Source of the DNA: Gluconobacter sp. Gdi
GTDB lineage: Bacteria; Pseudomonadota; Alphaproteobacteria; Acetobacterales; Acetobacteraceae
Reading direction: 5' to 3'
NCBI RefSeq assembly: GCF_014132155.1
Contig: NZ_BLJQ01000004.1
Coordinates: forward strand, 218,982-282,981
Length of the DNA stretch: 64,000 bases
Shown in pieces: positions 27,341-36,628 of this stretch. Numbering within the stretch: the first letter of the stretch is position 1; each line of letters starts with the position of its first letter. A program made the translations under genes and the position numbers. The notes below the pieces were generated by a model that did no database searches, was not told the DNA's origin, and was given only the letters and a program-made list of their open reading frames with translations.

Positions 27341-28414
27341 ATGATTGATCTTGGAAAACTGGCCACGCCCCTCCTGCATCGCTTCGATCCGGAGACGGCG
27401 CACGAGCTTGCCATAAACTCCATGGCCCTTGGGCTGGGAGGGTCTGCTCCGAAAGACGTACCGGCACTTGCCACCCGCGCTTTCGGACTCCGCTTTCCGA
27501 ACCCAATTGGTCTGGCTGCGGGTTTTGACAAAAATGCGCGCGCCGTTCGCCCCTTGGCCAAACTCGGATTCGGCCATGTGGAAGCGGGCACCGTCACACC
27601 ACGACCGCAGCCGGGAAATCCCCAACCGCGCCTGTTCCGCCTGCCGGAAGACGGCGCGATCATCAATCGCATGGGGTTCAACGGCTGCGGGATTGACCGG
27701 TTCTGCCGCAATCTCGCACGCCTGCATCGCCCGATGCCTAATGGCCGCACACGCGGTGCGACAGTGCCTCTGGGCGCGAACATCGGCATTAACAAGATCG
27801 GCGCAGAGCCTCTGCGGGATTATCCGGAACTCGTCTCCCGCGTCAGTCCTTATGTGGACTACGTGACGATGAACCTGTCCTCACCCAACACACCCGGCCT
27901 GCGGGACCTTCAGTCCGCCCAGATGCTGACGGACCTGCTGAGTGCCATCAACACGCGCAACCCGGATCGTCTGCCTCTGCTGGTCAAGCTGGCTCCAGAC
28001 ATGGACGACAGCTCCTACGAGCCCATTCTTGAGGCTGCCATTGCGGGCGGGGCACAAGGACTAATCCTGACCAACACGACAATTGCCCGCCCAGCAAGTT
28101 TAACGAGCCCATTGGCAGCCGAGACCGGTGGCCTGTCTGGCAGACCTCTGGCATCCCGGTCGCGTGAAGTTCTCAAGGTTGTCTCAAACCTGAACAAGGG
28201 CCGCATCGCGCTCATTTCCTGCGGTGGTATCGAAACAGGAGAAGACGTGCTGGACCGTATCCGTATGGGTGCGGACATGGTCCAGATCTACACGTCTTTC
28301 GTGCTCCAGGGGCCCGCTCTTCTCAGTCGCCTTAAGACGGAACTTCTGAATGCCATGCGTCGGGAAGGGTTCGAAACCATTGCAGACGCACACGGGACCG
28401 CTCTTTCCGTCTGA
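27341..28414 (+). CDS. pyrD: Dihydroorotate dehydrogenase (quinone), class 2
   Basis: Membrane-associated flavoenzyme oxidising dihydroorotate to orotate in pyrimidine synthesis and passing electrons to ubiquinone. It is 357 residues with the class 2 N-terminal extension. Motifs: GLAAGFDKNARAV, INRMGFNGCGID, VTMNLSSPNTPGLRDLQ with the catalytic Ser, LVKLAPDM and LTNTTIARP, and the C-terminal ISCGGIETGEDVLDRI and GADMVQIYTSFVLQGP FMN phosphate segments. Monocistronic, with AAGGGAA before the ATG and a terminator downstream. Confidence 0.95.
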   Translation: MIDLGKLATPLLHRFDPETAHELAINSMALGLGGSAPKDVPALATRAFGLRFPNPIGLAAGFDKNARAVRPLAKLGFGHVEAGTVTPRPQPGNPQPRLFRLPEDGAIINRMGFNGCGIDRFCRNLARLHRPMPNGRTRGATVPLGANIGINKIGAEPLRDYPELVSRVSPYVDYVTMNLSSPNTPGLRDLQSAQMLTDLLSAINTRNPDRLPLLVKLAPDMDDSSYEPILEAAIAGGAQGLILTNTTIARPASLTSPLAAETGGLSGRPLASRSREVLKVVSNLNKGRIALISCGGIETGEDVLDRIRMGADMVQIYTSFVLQGPALLSRLKTELLNAMRREGFETIADAHGTALSV

Positions 28415-28450
28415 AGCCTGCGTCTCGTTTCAAAAAACGTTATCAATACC

Positions 28451-28488
28451 AGCGCCTTTGCCCAGTCTGGCAGAGGCGCTTTCTTTTT
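28451..28488 (+). terminator. Rho-independent terminator after pyrD
   Basis: Stem AGCGCCT / AGGCGCT with an inner GCC/GGC pairing, followed directly by TTTCTTTTT. It lies 37 bases after the pyrD stop. Confidence 0.85.
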
Positions 28489-28598
28489 GCTCGCCAGCCG
28501 AAAAAGACCCCGATCGTCGCCTCTGCAAGGCTTTCCTGAACCTTGTGGCTCTTCGGATCGTTAAAACCCAACATCAAAACCAGGAGTGAAAGCCCCAC

Positions 28599-30974
28599 AT
28601 GCAAGAGCCCCACCTCACAGGGCCGGAAACCCGCCGGCGAACCCGCTTCACGTGCAGAAGCGCTTTCCTTGCCCTGACGCTCTTGTGTGGCGTACCGATC
28701 ACAGGCCATGCCGCCCCCGCTGCGGCCCCACAGGCAGCACCAACAACAACCCAGAAAGCCGTTGTGGACAAGAACGGCGGTCTGGGCTGGACGGCCGTAT
28801 CGGACACGATCAACCGCCAACTTGAAGACAGTTCAGCAACGCTGAAACAGATCCTCAATGTTCTTAACCGGACAGACGCCAATCTTGGCAGTACCGAGTT
28901 GGACAATCTGTCTGCGCGTGCTCAGCGTGTTCAGCAAAATACACAGGACGCACTGACACAGATTCAGAACTACGACGACATCACGGACTCCTATCTTCAA
29001 ATTCTTGGGCCCAAGGCCGCAGAAAACGAAGACCCGTCTGTCACGGAACAGCGCGCGCGACTGCAGCAGAACTCCCAGGGTGTGAAGTCTGCCCTGATGC
29101 GGTCCAAACTTTACAATCTTCAGGCCAAGCAGCTCAATTCCGCCATCGCCACGCGTCGGACACGCCTGCAAAATGCCGCTCTGTCTGAACGGACAGTATC
29201 TCCGCTGGCGCCCAAATTCTGGCATGCCCTCCTGACAGAACGGCCGGAAAACAAGTCGTCGCTCCATGAAGACGGCGTACTATCAGCATGGATGATGCTC
29301 CTGATCGGCACGGCGGGAACATTGGTCCTGATCGGAATTGCTTCCCCCTTCATTCTGCGCCTTCTAAAGCGCGCTGGCGCCAAATTCCGTTCCTCTGCGG
29401 AGACTGGCGTAAAAGACGCGCTCGCCAGCAGCATCATCGCCATCACACTCAATGGCATCCTTTGCGCATTGCTCGGAGGGCTTGCCTGGCTGATCTGGAG
29501 TGCTGCCGTACTGGATGCAGATGGCGGTCCGATCGCCGCCATTCTGGGAGAAAGCCTGCCGATCTGCGGTTTTATCATCGGCGCCGGCCTCCCGGTTTTC
29601 GGACGGAAAGGTGTTCTGGAGGGCAATCCAAATGAACGCCGCGCCCTCCGTGGTGTGGACTGGATGCTGGCACTCAGCATTCTTGTCCTGAACCTTCTTC
29701 GCTCTTTCCGCGCTCAGGATGTCTTCGGCCCCACGCTTCAGACCGTCCTGGAAATGGCGTTCTCTCTGGCGATTGGCATCTGTGCAATCGACACCTTCCG
29801 CCGGTTGGGCAAGCAGGACGATACACGCCAGTTCGCACCCACCGCGCTGGGCCTGTCTTCCCTGATTTTCGGCATCTCGCTCATCGCCGTGCTGCTGGGA
29901 TATGTCTCCTTCGCATTCTCCCTGAACGGCTGGCTCCTGTCATTAGGAACGGGTCTGGCCGTCGTTGTGCTTCTGGGTCTGTGCTGGCGTAGCATTCTGG
30001 ATCATCTTTTTGATCCAGAAGGCCGCTTTAGTGCACGTCTGCACCCTCTCGGCCTGTCTTCGCGTCGCCTCACGCAGATCGGTGTTCTGCTGTCCGGCAT
30101 TGGGAACATCCTGCTGCTGCTGCTGCTTTTCTCGATCGCACAGACTGACGGAAGCTTCAGCGTGGGCGATATAGGCAGCCGCCTGCGCCTGCTGTTCGTC
30201 GGCAATACCATCAATGGCGTAAAGATCTCGCTCGATACGGTCGTTCTCTGCGTCGTGCTGGTAAGCGTCGCTTACTACATCATTCGCCAGACAAAACACT
30301 GGATCCGAGATCGTTTCCTGCCCACCACGCAGCTTGATATCGGTGCCCGGACATCCATCCTGAGCATTTTCACATACTGCTCGTGGATCCTGGTTGGCCT
30401 TGGCATTCTGTCGATTGCTGGACTGTCTGTTCAGAACCTCACCTGGGTGGTGAGTGCGCTGTCGGTGGGTATCGGTTTCGGCCTTCAGTCCATTGTACAG
30501 AACTTCGTCTCCGGCATGATCCTGATGGCAGAACGACCAGTCCGGGTCGGGGATATGGTGGAAATCGCGGGCGCCAAGGGTGACGTTAAGCGCATCAGCA
30601 TCCGGGCTACGGATATTGGCCTTGGCGACGGTTCGACGCTGATTGTTCCGAACTCGCAGTTCATCACGTCCAGCGTCAAGAACTGTACCCTGTCCGGTTC
30701 AACAAGCGCTCTGACACTGAACTTCAAGGTGCCCACCACCACCGATCTGGAAAAAGCCAAATCCCTGCTCATTGAGGTGGCTGCCCAGCGCTCTGAAATT
30801 CTGTCTAATCCTGCACCTGTGGTGCGGATCAGTGCGCTCGCAAGCTTCAGCCTCACCATGAGCCTGACTGTCCGGATCCTGTCTGCCCGGGACGCATCCG
30901 CCATACAGGATGCGATCCTGTTCGATGTTTTCCGTCGGTTCAATGCGGAAAATGTCACACTCACGACTGCCTGA
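28599..30974 (+). CDS. Large mechanosensitive channel, MscS family with DUF3772 domain
   Basis: Inner-membrane channel of 791 residues. It starts with a signal-like hydrophobic segment (AFLALTLLCGVPITGHAAPA) after a 20-residue basic leader, then a periplasmic coiled-coil-rich DUF3772 region (about 50-200, including RAQRVQQNTQDALTQI). About eleven transmembrane segments follow, and the MscS core sits at the C-terminus (about 590-790) with VVSALSVGIGFGLQSIVQNFVSG, the pore helix and first beta-domain strands, and VRVGDMVEIAGAKG. AGGAG lies upstream of the ATG. Function is osmotic safety release. A hairpin follows the gene. Confidence 0.9.
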   Translation: MQEPHLTGPETRRRTRFTCRSAFLALTLLCGVPITGHAAPAAAPQAAPTTTQKAVVDKNGGLGWTAVSDTINRQLEDSSATLKQILNVLNRTDANLGSTELDNLSARAQRVQQNTQDALTQIQNYDDITDSYLQILGPKAAENEDPSVTEQRARLQQNSQGVKSALMRSKLYNLQAKQLNSAIATRRTRLQNAALSERTVSPLAPKFWHALLTERPENKSSLHEDGVLSAWMMLLIGTAGTLVLIGIASPFILRLLKRAGAKFRSSAETGVKDALASSIIAITLNGILCALLGGLAWLIWSAAVLDADGGPIAAILGESLPICGFIIGAGLPVFGRKGVLEGNPNERRALRGVDWMLALSILVLNLLRSFRAQDVFGPTLQTVLEMAFSLAIGICAIDTFRRLGKQDDTRQFAPTALGLSSLIFGISLIAVLLGYVSFAFSLNGWLLSLGTGLAVVVLLGLCWRSILDHLFDPEGRFSARLHPLGLSSRRLTQIGVLLSGIGNILLLLLLFSIAQTDGSFSVGDIGSRLRLLFVGNTINGVKISLDTVVLCVVLVSVAYYIIRQTKHWIRDRFLPTTQLDIGARTSILSIFTYCSWILVGLGILSIAGLSVQNLTWVVSALSVGIGFGLQSIVQNFVSGMILMAERPVRVGDMVEIAGAKGDVKRISIRATDIGLGDGSTLIVPNSQFITSSVKNCTLSGSTSALTLNFKVPTTTDLEKAKSLLIEVAAQRSEILSNPAPVVRISALASFSLTMSLTVRILSARDASAIQDAILFDVFRRFNAENVTLTTA

Positions 30975-30986
30975 TATTTCCAAGTA

Positions 30987-31016
30987 GCCAGTGGAAAACC
31001 TCGCTTTTCCACTGGC
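30987..31016 (+). terminator. Strong hairpin after the MscS-type gene, probable terminator
   Basis: A perfect 12-bp stem (GCCAGTGGAAAA / TTTTCCACTGGC) with a 6-base loop, 13 bases after the stop. It is followed only by CGTCCTTT, so the T-run is weak. Confidence 0.55.
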
Positions 31017-31060
31017 CGTCCTTTAAGGTGTTGAGTGTCTGAACCGCAGGGACACAGACC

Positions 31061-31543
31061 GTGCCGCCATCACATATTTCCGGACACAACAGCTCAGGGC
31101 AGCTTTTTCATCTGCCCATCCGTGCGCGAATGCTCGCCGTCACCGAAGCTGCCGCTTATCTGGGACTGTCACTCCGTCGACTAAGACTGCTTTCCATGCT
31201 TGGAGCAGGCCCAGAGCGCGGTCATATGCCGAATGGGAAGCCCGCATACCGCCGGGAAGACCTCGAAAACTATCTCGTCCAGCTTTATGGCAAAGCCGAT
31301 ATTTCCGGCACTGAAATGGCTCGTCGTCGGGCCGAATACGCCAATCAGCGTAATTCCACACTCGAGCGACTGCAGACAGACCCCAAGGCTCCTCTTCCCC
31401 CACCGGACCCCTTCATGATGATGGCCACGAATGGGGAAGTGTGCCAGCATATGGTGTTCTTCATCCTGAAGGTCATGGCCATTTTTGGCTTTATCCTTCT
31501 CTGCATTTCACCCACACCGCTCCTGCGTACCCACTTTAACTGA
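31061..31543 (+). CDS. Small protein with excisionase/MerR-like helix-turn-helix and C-terminal membrane segment
   Basis: From the GTG at 31061 (AGGGA upstream) this is 160 residues. The central part ARMLAVTEAAAYLGLSLRRLRL through NGKPAYRREDLENYLVQL (about 23-70) looks like the HTH_17/excisionase-type winged helix. The C-terminus has one hydrophobic segment, VFFILKVMAIFGFILLCI. A DNA-binding domain joined to a membrane segment is uncommon. The next gene, a glycosyltransferase, begins 17 bases later on the same strand. ATG 31130 is an alternative start. Function unknown. Confidence 0.6.
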   Translation: MPPSHISGHNSSGQLFHLPIRARMLAVTEAAAYLGLSLRRLRLLSMLGAGPERGHMPNGKPAYRREDLENYLVQLYGKADISGTEMARRRAEYANQRNSTLERLQTDPKAPLPPPDPFMMMATNGEVCQHMVFFILKVMAIFGFILLCISPTPLLRTHFN

Positions 31544-31560
31544 GTCGAAATCAGCCCTGT

Positions 31561-33018
31561 ATGAAAGTTGCCGTTGTTGCCATCGTCCGCGATGAGGTCT
31601 CTGATATCCTCTGGTGGCTCGGCTGGTATGTCAGTCTTGGTGTGGATACCATCATCATCTTCGATGATGGTTCGAAAGATGGAACAGATCGCGTTATTAC
31701 AGACGCAGCCTGTGTGCATGATATCCGCCTCTACCGCATCGATAGTGATGGCGGCTCTCATATAGAAAGACAGAAACAGGTCTATCTTGAAGCCTTGGAA
31801 CACCTCAAAGGTGAGTTTGACTGGGTCGGCTTTCTGGATGCGGATGAGTATGTATTTTTCCCGAGCCACAAGACCATTCATCAGTTCCTGAGCGAGATGG
31901 ACGATGATGTTGGTGCGGTTGGAATCAACTGGTGCAATTACGGCAGTTCAGGCCATGTCATCAAACCACGTGCTCCGGCCTTTCATGCCTTCACGCATCA
32001 CTACAAACCTGAGATCTACATAAACCGTCACGTCAAATCCTTTGTCCGCCCCGATCGATGGAGTGGCGAATGGTGCAATGTTCATTATTTCGACGTTGCC
32101 CCTTATCGCTACGTCAACGACGCCAGACAGGACATTGAGTGGTCTGACACACTAGGCATCACGGACCGCATTCCAGAATGGAAAAATGCGAAAGTCATGC
32201 ATTACCAGCTCAGAAGCATGGAGCATTACGTAGAGCGCACAAAACGCCGCAAAGACGTTCAGTATGGTATGCAGGCCTTCACAGAGGCAGATTATAACGA
32301 CCTCTATGATCCAACGCCTCAACGTAAAACAGACATTATCCGCGAATGGGCTCGCAATGTCGTTCGCCAAGGCCGTGCAGGAATTCTTGATGCTCTTCCG
32401 GACACTGAACGCTTAGCCCCGCTCCCTCCCGCGACACCCACACTGCATGCATTTACACTGATGCCCTTGGGCGGTGGTCATATCTGCGTCCGTGACACCA
32501 AGGCGTCAGTTACCGACCAAGCGTCAACAGACCCTTTGCTTCTCGCGATAAGAATTGGGGAAGCGACCTCCCGCGTTTTTCTGGCCGCCATTGGTGCTGA
32601 TGGCAATCCAGCTCCAGTCAACCTGGACGGCAATCTGCATCTGCTCGATTTTTTGCCTTATGACGTCGTGCCTACAACAGAGGCAGGATCTGTGGCCCTG
32701 CGCCAGGCAGACTGTAATCTTTTCCTGAGTGCGACCCCGCATGTTCTGGGTGGGCAGGTCACGTCGGATCGGCGCGAGGTCAAGGAATGGGAGTTGTTCC
32801 AACTCTGCCCCCTTGAGGACGAAACCGCTGCAAATGCCATTCTAACCGGCCCTACACTCAGCTTCGCAAGACTTGCCCTGTCTCAGCCGGTTTCTCTTGC
32901 TGCCATCAGTTTTCTGTCCAAAGAGAATTTGCGACTGACAGTTTCTGTGCTGCCTCTACTAATGGACTTTCTGGATGATACGGAACGTCAGATGCTGGAA
33001 GCCAAACTCCCAGCCTGA
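31561..33018 (+). CDS. Glycosyltransferase (GT2/GT92-like) with C-terminal extension
   Basis: A 485-residue protein. The first 280 residues are a GT-A fold transferase of the Glyco_tranf_2_4/DUF616-like type: VAIVRDEVSDILWWLGWY, IIIFDDGSKDGT and the DxD-like metal motif FLDADEYV, then VGINWCNYGSSG and SFVRPDRWSGEW. The C-terminal 200 residues are a separate domain of unknown kind, rich in beta-like sequence. No signal peptide, so it probably acts at the cytoplasmic side of the membrane on surface glycan. Convergent with the quinone-reductase-like gene. Confidence 0.8.
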   Translation: MKVAVVAIVRDEVSDILWWLGWYVSLGVDTIIIFDDGSKDGTDRVITDAACVHDIRLYRIDSDGGSHIERQKQVYLEALEHLKGEFDWVGFLDADEYVFFPSHKTIHQFLSEMDDDVGAVGINWCNYGSSGHVIKPRAPAFHAFTHHYKPEIYINRHVKSFVRPDRWSGEWCNVHYFDVAPYRYVNDARQDIEWSDTLGITDRIPEWKNAKVMHYQLRSMEHYVERTKRRKDVQYGMQAFTEADYNDLYDPTPQRKTDIIREWARNVVRQGRAGILDALPDTERLAPLPPATPTLHAFTLMPLGGGHICVRDTKASVTDQASTDPLLLAIRIGEATSRVFLAAIGADGNPAPVNLDGNLHLLDFLPYDVVPTTEAGSVALRQADCNLFLSATPHVLGGQVTSDRREVKEWELFQLCPLEDETAANAILTGPTLSFARLALSQPVSLAAISFLSKENLRLTVSVLPLLMDFLDDTERQMLEAKLPA

Positions 33019-33027
33019 CAGAAGTTC

Positions 33028-34044
33028 TCAGTCTGGAAAGCCTGACAGCACGACCTTCCCAATTCCCTTCCCGCTTTCCAGAAGTTCATGCGCCAGACGT
33101 AGGTTTTCCAGCGTGATAGGACCCAGCGTCTGATGCAGCGTGGTTCGGAGTAATCCTGCATCGACCAGCGACGCAATCTGCCCAAGAATTCGCCCCTGCA
33201 CAGCCATGTCTGGCGTATTGAAGGCTGGACGCGCGAACATATATTCCCAGTGGACGGAAAGCGATTTTCGCTTGAAGGGCATGATATCAAATTCACCCGG
33301 ATCGTCGATCATGGCCAGCGCACCCTGCGGGGCCAGCGCGCGAACAATCGCATCCTTGTGCTGCCCAGTCGCAGTTAGACCGGCCACATACCGTACATGT
33401 GGAAGACCAATCCGGGCAAGTTCCTGATCGAGCGGACGACGGTGATCAATGACATGATGCGCCCCCATGGATTTGCACCATTCCACGGTCTCCGGCCGGG
33501 ATGCTGTCGCAATGACCTTCAAGCCGGTCAGACGACGAGCAATCTGCGTCAGAATTGACCCGACACCTCCAGCGCCGCCAACAATCAGAAGCGCATCCGG
33601 GCTTTCCATTTGCCCGGCCGTGAGGCCCAGACGGTCGAACAGCAACTCCCACGCCGTTAAAGCGGTTAGAGGCAAAGCGGCCGCTTCGACATCCGTCAGG
33701 CTTTCCGGGGCACATGCAACGAGGCGCTCATCAACCGCCTGAAAGCGGGCATTACTGCCCTGACGAAGATTGCTGCCAGCGTAGAAGACCCGATCGCCAG
33801 CACGAAACCCGCGAACCTGACCACCCGTTGCCACAACCCGCCCCACGGCATCGTAACCCAGAACGCGTGCTTCTCCTTCAGGGGGAGCGACAGACCGGAG
33901 TTTTGTATCAACCGGGTTCACGGAAACAGCCGAAATTTCAACGATAACATCCCGTGGGCCCGGCTCAGGGGTCGGAATATTCAATTCCACGAGCGCATCT
34001 GTTTCTTCGATGCGGGTCGCACGGGTGTGTCCGAAAGCTTTCAT
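33028..34044 (-). CDS. Zinc-type alcohol dehydrogenase-like / quinone oxidoreductase family protein
   Basis: Medium-chain dehydrogenase of 338 residues. It has the GroES-like N-terminal domain (SVNPVDTKLRSVAPPEGE, VLGYDAVGRVVATGG) and a Rossmann domain with LLIVGGAGGVGSILTQIAR (AxGGVG motif). The catalytic zinc ligands of alcohol dehydrogenases are not evident, which fits the NADPH:quinone oxidoreductase/ZADH subgroup. It is the last gene of a minus-strand trio with the UbiH-like hydroxylase (19 bases upstream) and the nitroreductase. A redox role on quinones or enals is likely. Confidence 0.85.
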   Translation of the reverse strand: MKAFGHTRATRIEETDALVELNIPTPEPGPRDVIVEISAVSVNPVDTKLRSVAPPEGEARVLGYDAVGRVVATGGQVRGFRAGDRVFYAGSNLRQGSNARFQAVDERLVACAPESLTDVEAAALPLTALTAWELLFDRLGLTAGQMESPDALLIVGGAGGVGSILTQIARRLTGLKVIATASRPETVEWCKSMGAHHVIDHRRPLDQELARIGLPHVRYVAGLTATGQHKDAIVRALAPQGALAMIDDPGEFDIMPFKRKSLSVHWEYMFARPAFNTPDMAVQGRILGQIASLVDAGLLRTTLHQTLGPITLENLRLAHELLESGKGIGKVVLSGFPD

Positions 34045-34063
34045 GACGGGCTCCGCAAGGTAC

Positions 34064-35248
34064 TCAGGAATTACGATCCATCAGCATGCTTGTCACAGCT
34101 GATTTGAAGGGAAGAAGGCGGTTAGCAACGGCCAGACCCAACTTTCTGGCAGCCAGAAATGGCGTCTCATCACGCGTATAAACTGTCGCGATCGCATTGG
34201 TTGCAGCAAACAGGGGCGCCGTCGCCATACGATGCGTCCGGGCGAACTTTGACAGTACGCTAGGGGACCCCGCGTCTCCAGGCCCATCGGCGATGGCACG
34301 CGCGAGCGTTTCCTGTCCTTTAAGACCCAGATTGAAGCCATGGGCCGTAATAGGATGCATCCCCACGGCAGCATCCCCGATCAAGGCAAAACGCGGCGCA
34401 TGAAAGCGATGAGCATAGACCGCTTTCAGGGGATAGGAACACCGGAGGCTCTCCAGCTCCATTGGACCCATACGTCCCTGCGTCCGCTCCGTGATCTCGG
34501 CGTTGAATGCGTCGGCGTCGAGCGTCTTCAGTCGCGCAATTTCATCGTTTTCCAAGGTTAGAACGAGCGAGGACGAAGCCCCTTCACGTCCGTCAGGAGC
34601 GATTGGCAAAAGGGCAATTGTCTGTCCCTCGTCAAACCACTGAAGCGCGGTATGAGCATGGCTTTCCGGATGATGCATCCGACAGACCAAAATGCTCCGG
34701 CCAAAATCATGAATGATTGCACCGATGCCCGCATTGTCGCGCAATCGCGAGAAGCGTCCATCTGCTCCGACCAGAAGATCAGCAGTCAGTTCCGTACCAT
34801 CTGTCAGTGTTACAGAGGCGGACTGCGCATTGTGTCGTGCCGTCTCAATCCCTTCCCCGGCGCGGATTTCGAGGCCCGGTGTCCGCTCTGCCACACGGTA
34901 CAGAGCCCGGCGAATCAGATGATTGGCGACAAGATATCCAAGTGCGTCAGGGCCATCGGCTGGCGCATCGAACAGAAGCGGTGGACTACCTGCCGCACCT
35001 GTTTCAATGCGCGCTGTGTGCATAGGGCAAATGGATGTTGCTGGGATTTCAGCCCATGCTCCCGCATCTTTCAGCCAGTTCGCGGCGTGATGCGTCAGAG
35101 CAATTTCTCGCCCGTCAAAAGGTGGATCAGCCAGCACAGATACTGGCGAGCGCTCAATGACACAAACCCTGCGTCCATCCCGGGCAAGAGAAATGCCACA
35201 AGCCAGACCAACCGGGCCGCCACCCGCAACAATCACATCATACCGCAT
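34064..35248 (-). CDS. UbiH/UbiF/COQ6-type FAD-dependent hydroxylase
   Basis: FAD monooxygenase of 394 residues of the ubiquinone-hydroxylase family. Signatures: the N-terminal dinucleotide motif VIVAGGGPVGLACGISLARDG, the middle DLLVGADGRFSRLRDNAG (DG motif) and the C-terminal RFALIGDAAVGMHPITAHGFNLGLKG, the ubiH/COQ6 signature. It probably adds a ring hydroxyl during ubiquinone synthesis, but which position (C1, C5 or C6) is not clear from sequence. Gap of 5 bases from the nitroreductase gene. Confidence 0.88.
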   Translation of the reverse strand: MRYDVIVAGGGPVGLACGISLARDGRRVCVIERSPVSVLADPPFDGREIALTHHAANWLKDAGAWAEIPATSICPMHTARIETGAAGSPPLLFDAPADGPDALGYLVANHLIRRALYRVAERTPGLEIRAGEGIETARHNAQSASVTLTDGTELTADLLVGADGRFSRLRDNAGIGAIIHDFGRSILVCRMHHPESHAHTALQWFDEGQTIALLPIAPDGREGASSSLVLTLENDEIARLKTLDADAFNAEITERTQGRMGPMELESLRCSYPLKAVYAHRFHAPRFALIGDAAVGMHPITAHGFNLGLKGQETLARAIADGPGDAGSPSVLSKFARTHRMATAPLFAATNAIATVYTRDETPFLAARKLGLAVANRLLPFKSAVTSMLMDRNS

Positions 35249-35253
35249 TCTGT

Positions 35254-35856
35254 TCAGCCTGCGTCTGCATCAAATGTAATGGGCTCGCCTTTCCAGACCG
35301 CCATATACTCTTCGATGTCCGGGCGCTTGCGCCCCTCGACCGGCTTTTCCGGCGTTCCGACGAACAGGAAGCCTGCAAGACGATGCGGATCTTTCAACCC
35401 AAGCGATTCGAGAAGCGCGCGGTCTTCGCAGAAAGGTCCTGTGACCCAAACCCCGCCAAAGCCTTCGGCGTGCAAAGCGTTAAGAACATTCATCGCACCC
35501 GCAGCCACGGACATTTCCTGCTCGATGACCGGGATCTTGCCGTCAGGGACAATATGCATCCCCAGTGCAATAATCATGGGCATATTGGAGAAACGATCCC
35601 GGCGCTTTTCCTTCTTGGCAGAGGGGGCATCAGGCTCCTGCCGTTCCATGGCTTCCAGCACTACCTGAGCAAAGGCCTCCCGATGCTTTCCTTTAATGAC
35701 CGTGTAGCGCCACGGTCGCATCCGGCCATGATCCGGCGCTCGCAAACCTGCAGACAGAATATTGCGAAGCTGCTCGCCCTTGGGGGTCGGCTCAACGAGG
35801 TTATCGGTCGAGGCGCGGGAGAGAAGAAAGTCGAGGGAGGAGTGATGATGTGCCAT
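35254..35856 (-). CDS. Nitroreductase family protein (YdjA-like)
   Basis: FMN-dependent oxidoreductase of 200 residues. Typical segments: the N-terminal basic FMN site with LSAGLRAPDHGRMRPWRYTVI, EQEMSVAAGAMNVLNALHAEGFGGVWVTGP in the centre and GFLFVGTPEKPVEGRKRP at the C-terminus. The APDHGxxxPWR motif is that of the short YdjA subgroup. It is the first gene of the minus-strand redox trio. Physiological substrate unknown. Confidence 0.87.
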   Translation of the reverse strand: MAHHHSSLDFLLSRASTDNLVEPTPKGEQLRNILSAGLRAPDHGRMRPWRYTVIKGKHREAFAQVVLEAMERQEPDAPSAKKEKRRDRFSNMPMIIALGMHIVPDGKIPVIEQEMSVAAGAMNVLNALHAEGFGGVWVTGPFCEDRALLESLGLKDPHRLAGFLFVGTPEKPVEGRKRPDIEEYMAVWKGEPITFDADAG

Positions 35857-36031
35857 GGCCCAGATATGGCGCGATCAGCCGCATCCGCCAAGGGGGCGAC
35901 AGAGTCTCGCCCCAACTCTTGAAGACAGGTGACAGTCTTCTCGTTCTGCGGCACTCTAGGGGCCTTCTTTTTCATCCTTTATCTCAGGGACAGCGTGGAA
36001 ATAACCCTCCCGCTGGTGTAGCAGAATCACC

Positions 36032-36628
36032 ATGACCGAACCCCGTCACGCCCGTCTGCACCGCGCGACAAGCGAAACCGATATCACCCTTGCCCTGTCT
36101 CTTGATGGGCAGGGACGCTCAACCGTGGACAGTGGCATCGGCTTTTTCGACCATATGCTGACGGCACTCGCCAAACATGGTGGCTTCGATCTGGAATTGC
36201 TCGCCAAGGGTGATCTGCACATTGACGGGCACCACACGGTCGAGGACGTCGGCATCGTGTTCGGGCAGGCTTTCCGTCAGGCAATCGGGGACAAGCGCGG
36301 CATCGAGCGTTTCGGCCATGCACTGGTGCCACTGGACGAAGCCCTGTGCGAAGCCGTGGTGGATATTTCCGGCCGCCCCTATCTGGCGTGGAACGTGGTT
36401 TTCCCACGCGAGAAGATCGGCACGATGGATACCGAACTTTTTGAAGAATTCTTCCGTGCTTTTGCAATGTCTGCGCACATCGCGCTGCACCTGACCTGCA
36501 AGGCAGGAACGAACGCTCACCATATTGCAGAAAGCGGCTTTAAGGCAGTGGCCCGGGCCCTGCGCGTTGCCGTCTCGATGGACCCCCGTGCGGCGGGCGC
36601 CATTCCCTCCACCAAAGGCGTCCTGTGA
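36032..36628 (+). CDS. hisB: Imidazoleglycerol-phosphate dehydratase
   Basis: Catalyses the seventh step of histidine synthesis. It is the monofunctional short form, 198 residues. Manganese-binding repeats are clear: FFDHMLTALAKHGGFD, DGHHTVEDVGI, and in the second half HIALHLTCKAGTNAHHIAE. First gene of the hisB-DUF2628-hisH-hisA-hisF-hisE operon. The stop overlaps the next start as GTGA. Confidence 0.97.
   Translation: MTEPRHARLHRATSETDITLALSLDGQGRSTVDSGIGFFDHMLTALAKHGGFDLELLAKGDLHIDGHHTVEDVGIVFGQAFRQAIGDKRGIERFGHALVPLDEALCEAVVDISGRPYLAWNVVFPREKIGTMDTELFEEFFRAFAMSAHIALHLTCKAGTNAHHIAESGFKAVARALRVAVSMDPRAAGAIPSTKGVL

Noticed and set aside
27238..27795. Long N-terminal extension of the small winged-helix gene
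   Set aside because: The extension is antisense to pyrD and rich in Arg/Pro/Gly without motifs; only the end of the frame looks like protein.
34652..35668. A 338-codon plus-strand frame over the UbiH-like and nitroreductase genes
   Set aside because: It spans two convincing minus-strand genes and shows no domain pattern; high-GC antisense openness explains it.
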